The notes below the pieces were generated by a model. That model was not told where the DNA came from, did no database searches, and saw nothing but the letters and a program-made list of their open reading frames with translations. Shown here piece by piece: positions 25,882 through 37,444 of a DNA stretch of 64,000 nucleotides. Origin of the DNA: Linyphia triangularis (taxonomy: Eukaryota > Arthropoda > Arachnida > Araneae > Linyphiidae). The position numbers and the translations under genes are program-made. Every line of letters starts with the position of its first letter. The stretch's first letter is position 1. The stretch spans positions 10,879,401-10,943,400 of the forward strand of contig OZ021722.1 in NCBI GenBank assembly GCA_963978545.1. Direction: 5' to 3'.

Positions 25882-28800
25882 GTGTTTTAAAGGGGAATTG
25901 TATTTTCGAGAAAATGGGTCAAATGCTTTCAAAATGTGATTTTAAGTTGGATATATTTTTTATAGGCATTCTTGTACCAAATTTGAAATAAAAAAACAGT
26001 ATTCTAAAAATCAAAAATTCTATTTTTTAAAAATCGTGAAATTTTTCACTTGCCAGGGTTTTGAATTTAAAATTTAATTTTTAACAAATTGTTTCAAATT
26101 GCATTTTCTTAATCAAAAACACTTTATAAATCAAACTAAGTTCAAAATTTGGCAAATAAATTATGTTTGATAAGGTATATGAGAAGTTGAAATTTTGAAA
26201 CGAAAGCGCTCAGGAACTGTTTTGAAGCCGTATTTATACTTTGCATTACTTCGATTTTGTGTGCTAAAGTACCATTTTATAAACAAATTATTTGATTAGA
26301 ATGAAATCGGGTGATGACTTTTATGATCCTAGGCAAGCAATTAAGGTTCAATTTTGAAAATTGAGAATTTGAGATTTGCCTTAGGATTGAGAAGGCTAAT
26401 GTATTTTCAAAGGGATTTAACGACATTTTTTCTGCAGTAACTGGGTTTTGAGTAGTAAAATTTCACTTTAATGACGATTTGAAAGTGGAAATCGATTCGG
26501 GTGATGATTTCGGTTACCCTAGTTACAAAGAGATTGTAAAATTTTGAAAATTTAGAAATGTGAAACTTTCCATACGATTAACATGGGGGAAAGCAAAAAT
26601 GAAATTTTTTGAAAGAGCCCTTTTTTGGACCAACTTTAGACCCACTTGTTATTTAGTTAGTGTTATAAAATTGGAATTGGTGATTCTCCTACATATTAGC
26701 TTCAATTTCGCAAATGGGAAAAAATTTAGAAAATTTTATTTTTTGGACAATAATTCATTGAAAAGTCCCCCATGTGTTTTAAAGGGGAATTGTATTTTCG
26801 AGAAAATGGGTCAAATGCTTTCAAAATGTGATTTTAAGTTGGATATATTTTTTATAGGCATTCTTGTACCAAATTTGAAATAAAAAAACAGTATTCTAAA
26901 AATCAAAAATTCTATTTTTTAAAAATCGTGAAATTTTTCACTTGCCAGGGTATTGAATTTAAAATTTCATTTTTAACAAATTGTTTCAAATTGCATTTTC
27001 TTAATCAAAAACACTTTATAAATCAAACTAAGTTTAAAATTTAGCAAACAAATCATTTTTGATAAGGTATATGAGAAGTTGAAATTTTGAAACGAAAGCG
27101 CTCAGGAACTGTTTTGAAGCCGTATTTACACTTTGCATTACTTCGATTTTGTGTGCTAAAGTACCATTTTATAAACAAATTATTTGATTAGAATGAAATC
27201 GGGTGATGACTTTTATGATCCTAGGCAACCAATTAAGGTTCAATTTTGAAAATTGAGAATTTGAGATTTGCCTTAGGATTGACAAGGCTAATGTATTTTC
27301 AATGGGATTTAACGAATTTTTTTCTGCAGTAACTGGGTTTTGAGTAGTAAAATTTCACTTTAATGACGATTTGAAAGTGGAAATCGATTCGGGGGATGAT
27401 TTCGGTTACAATAGTTACAAAAAGACTGTAAAATTTTGAAAATTTAGAAATGTGAAACTTTCCATACGATTAACATGGGGGAAAGCAAAAATGAAATTTT
27501 TTGAAAGTGCCCTTTTTTGGAACAACTTTAGACCCACTTGTTATTTAGTTAGTGTTATAAAATTGGAATTGGAGATTCTCCTACATTTTAGCTTCAATTT
27601 CTCAAATGGGAAAAAATTTAGAAAATTTTACTTTTTGGACAATAATTCATTGAAAAGACCCCCATGTGTTTTAAAGGGGAATTGTATTTTCGAGAAAATG
27701 GCTCAAATGCTTTCAAAATGTGATTTTAAGTTGAATATATTTTTATAGGCATTCTTGTACCAAATTTGAAATAAAAATCGGTATTATATTATCAAAAATT
27801 CCATTTTTTAAAAATCGTGAAATTTTTCACTTTCGAGGGATTTTTTAATTGGAAAATTTAATTTTTAAAAAATTGTTTTAAATTACATTTTCTTTATCAA
27901 AAACACTTTATAAATTAAACTAAGTTCAAAATTTGGCAAAAAATTATGTTTGATAAATTATATGAGAAGTTGAAATTTTGAAACGAAAGTGCTAAGGAAC
28001 TGTTTTTAAGTCGTATTATTACTTTGTTTTACTTCGATTTATTTTATAAGCTTCGAGTACCATTTTATAAGCAAATTATTTGATCAGAATGAAATCGGGT
28101 GATGACTTTTATGATCCTAGGCAACCAATTAAGGTTCAATTTTGAAAATTGGGAATTAGAGATTTGCCTTAGGATCGACAAGGCTAATGTATTTTTCTGC
28201 AATAACTGCGTTTTGAGTAGTAAAATTTCACTTTAATGACGATTTGAAAGTGGAAATCGATTCGGGTGATGATTTCGGTTACCCTAGTTACAAAGAGATT
28301 GTAAAATTTTGAAAATTTAGAAATGTGAAACTTTCCATACGATAAACATGGGGGAAAGCAAAAATGAAATTTTTTGAAAGTGCCCTTTTTTGGACCAACT
28401 TTAAACCCACTTGTTATTTAGTTAGTGTTATAAAATTGGAATTTCAGATTCTTCTACATATTAGCTTCAATTTCGCAAATGGGAACAAATTTAGAAAATT
28501 TTATTTTTTGGACAATAATTCATTGAAAAGTCCCCCATGTGTTTTAAAGGGGAATTGTATTTTCGAGAAAATGGCTCAAATGCTTTCAAAGTGTGATTTT
28601 AAGTTGGATATATTTTTATAGGCATTCTTGTACCAAATTTGAAATAAAAATCAGTATTATATTATCAAAAATTCCATTTTTTAAAAATCGTGAAATTTTT
28701 CACTTTCGAGGGTATTGAATGGAAAATTTAATTTTTAAAAAATTGTTTTAAATTGCATTTTCTTTATCAAAAACACTTTATAAATTAAACTAAGTTCAAA

Positions 28801-29080
28801 ATTTGGCAAACAAATTATGTTTGATAAGGTATATGAGAAGTTGAAATTTTGAAACGAAAGTGCTAAGGAACTGTTTTTAAGTCGTATTATTTAGGGATGG
28901 AACGGATGTGAGTTTTTCCGGATACCGGATTTCGGATATCCGGGGTACCATGTCTACCGGATACGGATATCCGAAACGGATTTCGCCGGATATCCGGCCG
29001 GATATTCGGTCTATATACTAAAAACAATAGTTATACGATATGCTATACGAAAAAAATGGTCATGATATGAAGTATTAAAT

Positions 29081-29335
29081 TAGTGGTTAGCGCACCGCGC
29101 TGCATGCCACAGGTCCATTGTTTGATTCGCGGACTGGGCAAGGTTGACTTAGCTGTTTATACCTGAAAGAAATAAACTGAGGAGGACCATGCATGCTTGG
29201 GAACTAAACACTGGGGTTCGGCGTCAGAATGACCATCTGACTGAAACATCTGCTATGTGACACACAAATGCCACAGTCGAGAAAACTGAGCTGGGCCCAG
29301 CAGGCCTTAGTCCACACGGGCTGTCACCCACTGAG
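29081..29335 (+). repeat. tRNA-derived SINE-like segment inside hAT copy 1
   Basis: Begins 'tagtggttagcgcac', close to a tRNA/Pol III A box, followed about 35 bp later by 'tttgattcgcggac', close to a B box (GGTTCGANNCC). The rest, through 'ccacacgggctgtcac', is noticeably more GC-rich than its surroundings. The same segment lies at 55,986-56,240 in copy 2 on the other strand, so it was already part of the element before both copies inserted. I could not find clear target duplications or a tail, so SINE identity rests on the box motifs. Confidence 0.55.
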
Positions 29336-29369
29336 TTTATTTTTTTTATTTAAACTTTAGTTGATGAGT

Positions 29370-29557
29370 CTTTGTTGCTGATTTTATATCTTGTAATATT
29401 GATACTTTTAGTTTTTCATATAGTTCTGGCAGGGCTTTATCACGAAAATAATTTCTACTTGGAAGCGGATAACGAGGAGCTAGGTATTTTATTAACTAAC
29501 CAAAGCCTTCTCTATTCACAATGGAGAATGGTTCAGCATCAAGAGCCATTAACTCAC
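29370..29557 (-). pseudogene. hAT transposase exon 2 fragment, nonsense mutation
   Basis: Minus-strand frame after an acceptor (aattttag, next to 29,558). It includes 'MALDAEPFSIV', then an EGFG-stop-LI position, then 'LAPRYPLPSRNYFRDKALP' and 'LYEKLK'. This is the conserved hAT block between the BED domain and the RNase-H-like core (typical form: EPFSIVE..GF..LI..L.PRY.LPSR). A TAG replaces a codon just after EGFG; the other copy has glutamine there. The frame then runs out where the catalytic domain should start. The plus-strand frame over the same bases is only its shadow. Confidence 0.78.
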
Positions 29558-29913
29558 CTAAAATTATATTAAATTTTTTTTTACAATGTTGAAGTGCAAA
29601 ATATAGCTACTTTCAATTTACTTCATGCATTGTTTATAATTGATAAATGATTACAAAATTATACCGGAGGCATTTGTTAATAACAAAAGATTTATTTTAA
29701 ATATTTTTATGAAATTGAAGTCTATTTTTTTTTTGCAATGCACCTAAAACATTACGGATTTAAAGAAATCTCGTAGAAAACTTATATTGGATCTATCGGA
29801 ATATTCCGTCTTTAAATATAAACTTAAAAAATTTCGACCCAAAATTCATCAACATTATGTTATACCATATTTAAAATATATATTTAATATAAACAAACAA
29901 AATTAGTACTTAC

Positions 29914-30257
29914 ATATTTTTGCGGTTAAGGCTTTTGTTTTAGGATCATCTAAACTCCACAATTTTGGTACAAATAATTTCGATTCCAATGTTGTCTGCG
30001 TGCATTTCTTGTTTTGATGAATTGTTTTTTCTTGTTCATCAATATTTGATGCATTTAGTGAGTCTATTAAGCTTCGGTGAATTTCCTTATGCACACTCAT
30101 TAAATGGTTCCATAAGGGTTTTGTGGAAAAGGATTTTGGGCTTTTGCCGCGCACATTTTTTAAACGATTCTGTGGAGCAAGTAACACATAGGGCTTTGCT
30201 TTCGTCATTTCCATTAATTTTAAAATACTTCCAAATGGGTGATTTTAAATGAGCCAT
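29914..30257 (-). pseudogene. hAT transposase exon 1 (BED zinc finger), frameshifted
   Basis: Reading from ATG at 30,257 on the minus strand, the exon encodes a short N-terminus with 'PIWKYF', then a BED-type zinc finger with CVTC and later HLMSVH (C-x2-C ... H-x4-H), followed by a basic and polar linker. BED fingers bind the ends of the transposon in the hAT family. The exon ends at a good donor (GTAAGT read on the minus strand, 29,913-29,908). Compared with copy 2, this copy lacks 5 bp near 30,154 between the CxxC and HxxxxH halves, which frameshifts the finger. Downstream of the lesion it remains open to the splice site. Confidence 0.8.
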
Positions 30258-31081
30258 TATTAAAAATTATAAATTGGATTGTAATTGGAGAAAAATAAAA
30301 TTCAATGCATTCTAGAGAGCTAAATATAATTCCACATTGTAGCGCTGCTTTAAAGACCTAAAAATTACAATACTTCATTTTACTTCTGAAAAAATATACC
30401 AGCTTTCAACTTCTGCCAATGAAAAATCAGAAATTAGACCATACCATTCACAGCATAAAGGGGTAGGGTATTATCGTCGATAGAACAAAAAAAAAGCATT
30501 GAGGATTGCGCATTGGCCATTTATTGCTTTTTACTCGCTAGCAAATGTCAGAAAAAAAGGAGGAAGTGATAATAACTAAAACTCTTAAGAAGTCACTTAT
30601 GTTATGGAAAAAAGTACTATTTATTAGTATTTCGGTTCGAGTTTTACGGAGAAGCATTCACATATAACATCTGGAATTAATCAGATCATAAACTTGGAAT
30701 GAACATATTGCAAAACACGTATGAAGGATGTGTATGGAAAAAGATTGGAGGAATGGTTTATGCTTATCAACTCGGCGTCAATAATACGGCGCCTCTTTCT
30801 GTTTTCGTTTTCTAACTTGACTGCAATTTATGTCCAAGAAAAAAAAAATTATAAAAAAAAAGTGTAGGATGCGGTGTTCCCTTTGTCCGAAAAAGATCAT
30901 TATTTTTTTCAAAAAATTATTTCTTGTGGATACCTGGTGGTCGGATATACAGCCGGATATCCGAATAAAGTTATCGGATGTCCGGTATTTCAAATCGGAT
31001 ATCCGACGGGGTTTCGGATATTGAAAAATCAGCAGGATATGCCGGATATCGGATATTTGCCGGATATCCGTTCCATCCCTA

Positions 31082-34000
31082 GTTTTGAGTAGTAAAATTT
31101 CACTTTAATGACGATTTGAAAGTGGAAATCGATTCGGGGGATGATATCGGTTACAATAGTTACAAAAAGATTGTAAAATTTTGAAAATTTAGAAATGTGA
31201 AACTTTTCATACGATAAACATGGGGGAAAGCAAAAATGAAATTTTTTGAAAGTGCCCTTTTTTGGACCAACTTTAGACCCAATTGTTATTTAGTTAGTGT
31301 TATAAAATTGGAATTGGAGATTCTCCTACATATTAGCTTCAATTTATCAAATAGGAAAAAATTTAGAAAATTTTACTTTTTGGACAATAATTCATTGACA
31401 AGTCCCCCATGTGTTTTAAAGGGGAATTGTATTTTCGAGAAAATGGCTCAAATGCTTTCAAAATGTGATTTTAAGTTGGATATATATTTTTATAGGCATT
31501 CTTGTACCAAATTTGAAATAAAAAAACAGTATTCTAAAAATCAAAAATTCTATTTCTTAAAAATCGTGAAATTTTTCACTTGCCATGGTATTGAATTTAA
31601 AATTTCATTTTTATCAAATTGATTCAAAATGCATTTTCTTAATCAAAAACACTTTGCTAAATTTTGAACTTAGTTTGATTTATGAACAAATCATTTTTGA
31701 TAAGGTATATGAGAAGTTGAAATTTTGAAACGAAAGCGCTCAGGAACTGTTTTGAAGCCGTATTTTTACTTTGCATTACTTCGATTTTGTGTGCTAAAGT
31801 ACCATTTTATAAACAAATTATTTGATTAGAATGAAATCGGGTAATGACTTTTATGATCCTATTCAACCAATTAAGGTTCAAATTTGAAAATTGAGAATTT
31901 GAGATTTGCCTTAGGATCGACAAGGCTAATGTATTTTTCTGCAATAACTGAGTTTTGAGTAGTAAAATTTCACTTTAATGACGATTTGAAAGTGGAAATC
32001 GATTCGGGTGATGATTTCGGTTACCCTAGTTACAAAAAGATTGTAAAATTTTGAAAATTTAGAAATGTGAAACTTTTCATACGATAAACATGGGGGAAAG
32101 CAAAAATGAAATTTTTTGAAAGTGCCCTTTTTTGGTCCAACTTTAGACCCAATTGTTATTTAGTTAGTGTTATAAAATTGGAATTGGAGATTCTCCTACA
32201 TATTAGCTTCAATTTATCAAATAGGAAAAAATTTAGAAAATTTTACTTTTTGGACAATAATTCATTGACAAGTCCCCCATGTGTTTTAAAGGGGAATTGT
32301 ATTTTCGAGAAAATGGCTCAAATGCTTTCAAAATGTGATTTTAAGTTGGATATATATTTTTATAGGCATTCTTGTACCAAATTTGAAATAAAAAAACAGT
32401 ATTCTAAAAATCAAAAATTCTATTTCTTAAAAATCGTGAAATTTTTCACTTGCCATGGTATTGAATTTAAAATTTCATTTTTATCAAATTGATTCAAAAT
32501 GCATTTTCTTAATCAAAAACACTTTGCTAAATTTTGAACTTAGTTTGATTTATGAACAAATCATTTTTGATAAGGTATATGAGAAGTTGAAATTTTGAAA
32601 CGAAAGCGCTCAGGAACTGTTTTGAAGCCGTATTTTTACTTTGCATTACTTCGATTTTGTGTGCTAAAGTACCATTTTATAAACAAATTATTTGATTAGA
32701 ATGAAATCGGGTAATGACTTTTATGATCCTATTCAACCAATTAAGGTTCAAATTTGAAAATTGAGAATTTGAGATTTGCCTTAGGATCGACAAGGCTAAT
32801 GTATTTTTCTGCAATAACTGAGTTTTGAGTAGTAAAATTTCACTTTAATGACGATTTGAAAGTGGAAATCGATTCGGGTGATGATTTCGGTTACCCTAGT
32901 TACAAAAAGATTGTAAAATTTTGTAAATTTAGAAATGTGAAACTTTCCTTACGATTAACATGGGGGAAAGCAAAAATGAAATTTTTTGAAAGTGCCCTTT
33001 TTTGGACCAACTTTAGACCCACTTGTTATTTAGTTAGTGTTATAAAATTGGAATTGGAGATTCTCCTATATTTTAGCTTCAATTTCTCAAATGGGAAAAA
33101 ATTTAGAAAGTTTTACTTTTTGGACAATAATTCATTGAAAAGTCCCCCATGTGTTTTAAAGGGGAATTGTATTTTCGAGAAAATGGCTCAAATGCTTTCA
33201 AAATGTGATTTTAAGTTGGATATATTTTTTATAGGCATTCTTGTACCAAATTTGAAATAAAAAACAGTATTCTAAAAATCAAAAATTCTATTTTTTAAAA
33301 ATCGTGAAATTTTTCACCTGCCAGGGTATTGAATTTAAAATTTCATTTTTAACAAATTGTTTCAAATTGCATTTTCTTAATCAAAAACACTTAGCTAAAT
33401 TTTGAACTTAGTTTGATTTATAAACAAATCATTTTTGATAAGGTATATGAGAAGTTGAAATTTTGAAACGAAAGCGCTCAGGAACTGTTTTGAAGCCGTA
33501 TTTTTACTTTGCATTACTTCGATTTTGTGTTCTAAAGTACCATTTTATAAGCAAATTATTTGATCAGAATGAAATCGGGTGATGACTTTTATGATCCTAG
33601 ACAACAAATTAAGGTTTAATTTTGAAAATTGAGAATTTGAGATTTGCCTTAGGATTGACAAGGCTAATGTATTTTCAAAGGGATTTAACGACATTTTTTC
33701 TGCAGTAACTGGGTTTTGAGTAGTAAAATTTCACTTTAATGACGATTTGAAAGTGGAAATCGATTCGGGTGATGATTTCGGTTACAATAGTTACAAAAAG
33801 ATTGTAAAATTTTGAAAATTTAGAAATGTGAAACTTTCCATACGATTAACATGGGGGAAAGCAAAAATGAAATTTTTTGAAAGTTCCCTTTTTTTGGACC
33901 AACTTTAGACCCACTTGTTATTTAGTTAGTGTTATAAAATTGGAATTGGAGATTCTCCTACATATTAGCTTCAATTTCTCAAATGGGAAAAAATTTAGAA

Positions 34001-34133
34001 AATTTTACTTTTTGGACAGTAATTCATTGAAAATTCCCCCATGTGTTTTAAAGGGGAATTGTATTTTCGAGAAAATGGCTCAAATGCTTTCAAAGTGTGA
34101 TTTTAAGTTGGATATATTTTTATAGGCATTCTT
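31082..34133 (+). repeat. Complex satellite array continued beyond the hAT insertion
   Basis: Four more monomers of the same satellite and orientation, with anchors at 31236, 32106, 32976 and 33868. The first two are almost identical 870-bp units sharing private variants ('ttgacaagtcccc', 'cctattcaacc', 'ttgccatgg'), which suggests a recent single-monomer duplication. Three of the four carry the inverted 28-29 bp segment described separately. Satellite homology stops abruptly at 'ggcattctt' near 34,133, in the middle of a monomer. Confidence 0.96.
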
Positions 34134-35615
34134 TTATAGGATTTCTAGTAAAAGTTTGCCTTCATGGGTGAATTGTTTTTGTCATAAATATGAACAGAAA
34201 AAAAGGGACAATGTTTTTCCTAGTAATGTATACAATATGGTAAAATTCAAATGTCATTTTTAACGAACGGATCACTCGAAGTTACTTAAAAAGATCTATG
34301 CTAAAGTACCTCAAAAATCCACTCCTAGTTGGCAACGACATGCCTTTTTCATATGAATTATTTCTCGTGTTATATTTAAACCATTTAATTTGTTGAACTT
34401 TACTTTCAATTACCCTATATTTAACATATTAGTGTAATGAAATTATAAATTTTTTTCGAAACGATATTTTGCTCCTTTTTATTCATGTTTTGGAAAATCC
34501 TGAAGAGTAGTCTGGAAAAATGTCTGTCTGTGCGCTTGTGGTCAGCATAACACCTGAACGGATTAATCTACTATGTTCAAAATTTTGTAAATGGGTTAGT
34601 AGTGGCCATGGGACCTGTCTTTATGGTTTTGATCGAAATAGCGCATGTGCATCAGGTAGCAGCCCTTGAAAAATTTGTTTTTCAGCAATTAAAAAAAAAT
34701 TACCTTAAAGATTTTGATCAAAATCGCTGTGATTATGCCTTTTAAGATGCTTTATTCTCTTCTTCGAAATTCCCTTAGAAATGTGCACAATGTTAACGAC
34801 ACATATATTTAAGAGTTCTTTTCCCTTGCACATCGCCCATCAGTACCTGGTTGATATTCCACTTCTTTATTTACAAGAAAAGATAATGCAATATTTATCG
34901 AAACATATCTTTAAAAAACTTATCTTTTTGGCGTGTTTTTTTTCTTCTAATATAATTATAATTGCCCAAAATATTGTCAACTATATTTTTAATTTATGTA
35001 AATATAAAAACGAAAATGGAAAATTACTCGAATCCATTGCAAATACAAGAGGCCAGTATTAAGTGTAATGAAAAGCTGTGCGGTTCTTTAGCCTTAGTTT
35101 ATGCATTTCTCTTCTCACATTTGTGATTGTTATTATAGTAAGCTATCAAAATTTCTGATGTATTATAAACTCCTTTGATTATTGGGAACATGCATCTTTC
35201 TCGAGCATTGAGTTTCTTTTCTTAGAAACGTAAAGCTATATGATAGGATTTTCAAACTCGGATGTCCAATAAATACCCAGCGTTTGTTAGAGATTTTGCA
35301 TTGTAGAATTAAGTAAAGTGTGTAAATTCTTGGCACGTTTTATATCAAAATTATGTGAAGTTTGTACATCAAAACACTGCAGGCACATTGTTCAAGATGT
35401 AACAAAAATTACACCAATCATCCCCGTTTGACACATCGAGAATACTTAATTTGCTTTCTTTATAATATGTAATTTTTTATTAAAAATGGCTTTTGATTCT
35501 TATTTAAATTTTTTTCTGAAGCACGTGTTATTTGTGTTAGTAAATGTGCACTGTAACATCTAATACGCTTTATAGGGCTACACTCTGCCGATTAGCGACG
35601 TATTGGAACTGGAGT
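34134..35615. other. Unassigned unique/duplicated sequence after the satellite
   Basis: No gene supported. A 93-codon open frame at 34,781-35,062 (plus) has no recognisable motif and its AT-rich composition gives no coding signal. The stretch 'tgtctgtctgtgcgcttgtggtcagc' near 34,520 and 'tttatttacaagaaaag' near 34,865 have weak relatives near 45,070 and 45,390, part of the old duplications. From about 35,400 the sequence aligns with 45,750 onward. Confidence 0.5.
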
Positions 35616-35819
35616 TCGGATATCCATTTGCCGATCAAACAGTGTAGTGGTTAGCGTGCTAGCTTCTAGACCGAGAGGTTGCGGGTTCGAGTCCCGTGTG
35701 TGTTTGTAAATGCATGTTGGCTTATCTAATGATGAATGTTTCGGCGCATTATAGCCTTCGTGTTGCTGACGGCGCCAGATAATCTGAAAACAACCAACCA
35801 ACCAATCGGATATCCATTT
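35616..35819 (+). mobile_element. tRNA-derived SINE with 14-bp target-site duplications
   Basis: The 176-bp SINE (35,630-35,805) is flanked by perfect direct repeats TCGGATATCCATTT (35,616-35,629 and 35,806-35,819). The head resembles a tRNA: an A box in 'tagtggttagcgtgc' and a near-perfect B box in 'gggttcgagtcccg'. The tail ends in an (AACC)n-like run 'aaccaaccaaccaa'. The paralogous site near 45,940 has 'ggaactggagtttggtatcc' with no SINE, so this insertion is younger than the duplication. An antisense open frame across it is a shadow of the tRNA-like part. Confidence 0.88.
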
Positions 35820-37334
35820 AAATTTCAGTTGTCCTACATAACAACTTTTCATACTAATTTGTTCAAACCTTATCATAAATCACACAATACTCTACGCTTT
35901 TTTAATGAACTTTGCTTATGTATCTTTCATAGTTTCTAAGAGAATATATAATTTCGGTAAATCACCACTAGAGAGGCAGAAAATTGCCGAATTGTCCTTT
36001 TCAACATGGTACATCACTACACTTGCTTCATTACTCTACTCACAACCATTTTAAAGTAATTTTACTTTTCCAAACTTAAGTTTGCTCCCTGCATATCGTA
36101 ACAAGTTTGCATTTGTGCAAACAAATAACTTCCTCACATAAATTCATTTTAGTTTCTTGATTTTCAAAAAACCTTTAGAGTTGCAAAACAGCTCTCATGA
36201 ACAACTTCCTGCAAATTGTTCAAGTTATAAACTCAAGTTAAATAATGTATTTTCTGCAAGGTAGCGCCTGTAACTGAAAGTTATAATGTGTGAAACAGCA
36301 TTTAGTCTTGCATCACATCACATTATATTATATATTTTTTTTCTTATTCCAAGAAAAACGTATTTGTATGTAAAGAAATATTCACGGAACTTTTTAAGTA
36401 CTAATATTTTTCTTAAGGAGCTCTTCCATTCAACATCGGTACTGATTTCAAAATTTAATTTCATTAAAATTACACAAATGAGAAATTTTTAATCTTCAAA
36501 AACTTTTTTCAATGCTAGAAGAGTAAGACTGTACAGTGAAAATCATGTATCAAAACTAATTTGAACTCTGAAATATAAATTGATTTTTCGAAAAATAATT
36601 CGATTTCGAAAAATAATTTTTGTTACATGCCCATATTGCCATGCAGCCTTAAATATTATAAACTTTCAAATTCGGGCTTTTAAATCTTATGCGAATGCAT
36701 TGTTGGAAGCTTTTTATATAATCAGTTGGATTAGATCACTCTTGGTTTCAGAAAATTCAGTGTTGTTGCAATTTCACATTGTTAACTTCTAACAATGGAG
36801 TAAAATATGTTTGAAAACCATTATTGCGAAATCGCTCATTTCGACGCCATTTTGAGAAAAACTGACCACACAGTTTATTCAAGATTTTTCCTATTTTTGA
36901 AAGTGATTTAATGGAAAGGAGAGGCGCGCACTTTTGCTTTGGTATATAATATTTACTTGCATGTAGAACATGCTGTTAGTGTATTTTAATAATATTCAGC
37001 CGCACTAGAAAACTAAAATATTATTATAAATTCTTAATTACAATTCCTTGAGAACTGCAGTATTCAATTTTTTTAAATCATTGTACTGTATTTATCATAC
37101 ATTTTAACTCATTTTTTCAAACCATATAACGTTACAACTTTCTTACATTTTGTTTTTATTTCAAGCTATTGATTCCCATCCATTCCCAGAACATTTCGTT
37201 TAGTTTTAGTATAGTTTCTCTTAATTATGTTACTTTTATTGTATTTAACTACAGTTGCATTTTAATAAAAATTACTCTCCATATGATTAATTTTGATTTG
37301 CTTTTCTCAAATCCAAACATTTTTTTTTCCACAG
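35820..37334. repeat. Segmental duplication block, copy A
   Basis: Non-coding, AT-rich sequence alignable by eye with 47,060-48,569 (copy B) and, more weakly, 51,950-53,947 (copy C). Landmarks are 'ctttcatagtttct.ag.gaatatata', 'gtgtgaaacagca', 'tcgacgccattttga' and 'cttttgctttggtatgtaat'. The whole block from about 35.4 to 37.72 kb belongs to this duplication. No coding region is supported in it before the exon at 37,335; the frames near 36,286, 36,580 and 37,169 look like chance. Confidence 0.7.
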
Positions 37335-37444
37335 TGTCCTTATGGAAAATTCTGCAGTATCAAGATTGATGAACATCGTTCCCATGTTTTAGAAACCTCT
37401 TTCTACTTAATTATTCAAGTTGACTTTAATGTTCAGTGATGAAG
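37335..37444 (+). CDS. Candidate 110-nt exon with C-x5-C motif, copy A
   Basis: Flanked by a strong acceptor (T-tract then CCACAG) and a donor (GAAG then GTATGA). Read in phase 0 it begins 'CPYGKFCSIKIDEHR' and stays open to a TGA near its 3' end. The two paralogous exons at 48,570 (CSFGTSCGIKIEEYH) and 53,948 (CVYGTFGGIKIDEHH) keep this frame, the first cysteine, the aromatic-glycine pair and the IKI(D/E)E stretch. That pattern suggests descent from a coding exon. Length 110 nt leaves two bases over, so it cannot join the 57-nt exon family (which needs one) directly. Product unknown; probably one exon of a small cysteine-containing protein, now possibly defunct. Confidence 0.4.

Larger units (their letters stand above)
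1..28891 (+). repeat. Complex satellite array, left block, about 32 monomers
   Basis: Head-to-tail array, all monomers in one orientation. I used the recurring ATG of the segment beginning ATGAAATTTTTTGAAAG as anchor: 272, 1141, 2009, 3077, 3969, 4861, 5727, 6619, 7512, 8401, 9274, 10158, 11050, 11919, 12987, 13876, 14768, 15660, 16528, 17396, 18289, 19348, 20214, 21106, 21998, 23057, 23923, 24815, 25707, 26599, 27491, 28364. Spacings cluster at 866-873 and 884-893 bp, with four at 1,059-1,068. The short class lacks about 24 bp between 'aatgtatttt' and 'tctgca', and usually reads CTGCAATAACTG where the long class reads CTGCAGTAACTG. Neighbours differ by scattered substitutions and by exchanged blocks. 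A frame of 85-134 codons recurs in most monomers, but its substitutions are largely amino-acid changing and it is broken in several, so I do not call it coding. Confidence 0.97.
28892..31081 (-). mobile_element. hAT transposon, deletion derivative, copy 1 (no target duplication)
   Basis: 2,190-bp element with 16-bp terminal inverted repeats TAGGGATGGAACGGAT. Both ends carry many subterminal palindromes of the form CGGATATCCG. In transposase orientation (minus strand) it holds a BED zinc-finger exon, an intron with a GTAAGT donor, and a second exon with the hAT motif around 'DAEPFSIV'; the RNase-H catalytic core and the C-terminal dimerisation region are missing. It interrupts the satellite. 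The eight bases on the two sides (gtattatt and gttttgag) do not match, and about 0.2 kb of the monomer is missing across the insertion, so the original target duplication has been lost. It contains the same SINE-like segment as copy 2 but lacks the nested hairpin MITE. Confidence 0.9.

Noticed and set aside
29372..29572. Hydrophobic 66-codon plus-strand frame (and its counterpart at 55,586-55,825 minus)
   Set aside because: Antisense shadow of hAT transposase exon 2, which is recognisable on the other strand.
30778..31092. Short frames rich in GY/DIR repeats at the hAT ends (also 54,072-54,489)
   Set aside because: They arise from the repeated CGGATATCCG palindromes and are not proteins.
152..34125. 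Dozens of 64-134 codon open frames in the satellite, on both strands
   Set aside because: They are repeats of the same homogenised monomer, with mostly amino-acid-changing differences and several broken copies; no coding signal beyond recurrence.
34781..35062. 93-codon frame after the satellite border
   Set aside because: No domain, no conserved paralogue in the duplicated blocks, AT-rich chance frame.
35640..35712. Functional tRNA gene
   Set aside because: Although A and B boxes are good, the body does not close into an acceptor stem and it is embedded in a 176-bp SINE with target duplications.
35592..35876. 94-codon minus-strand frame
   Set aside because: Lies over the SINE and its flanks; the TRDSNPQ-like string is the common antisense translation of a tRNA-like B box.
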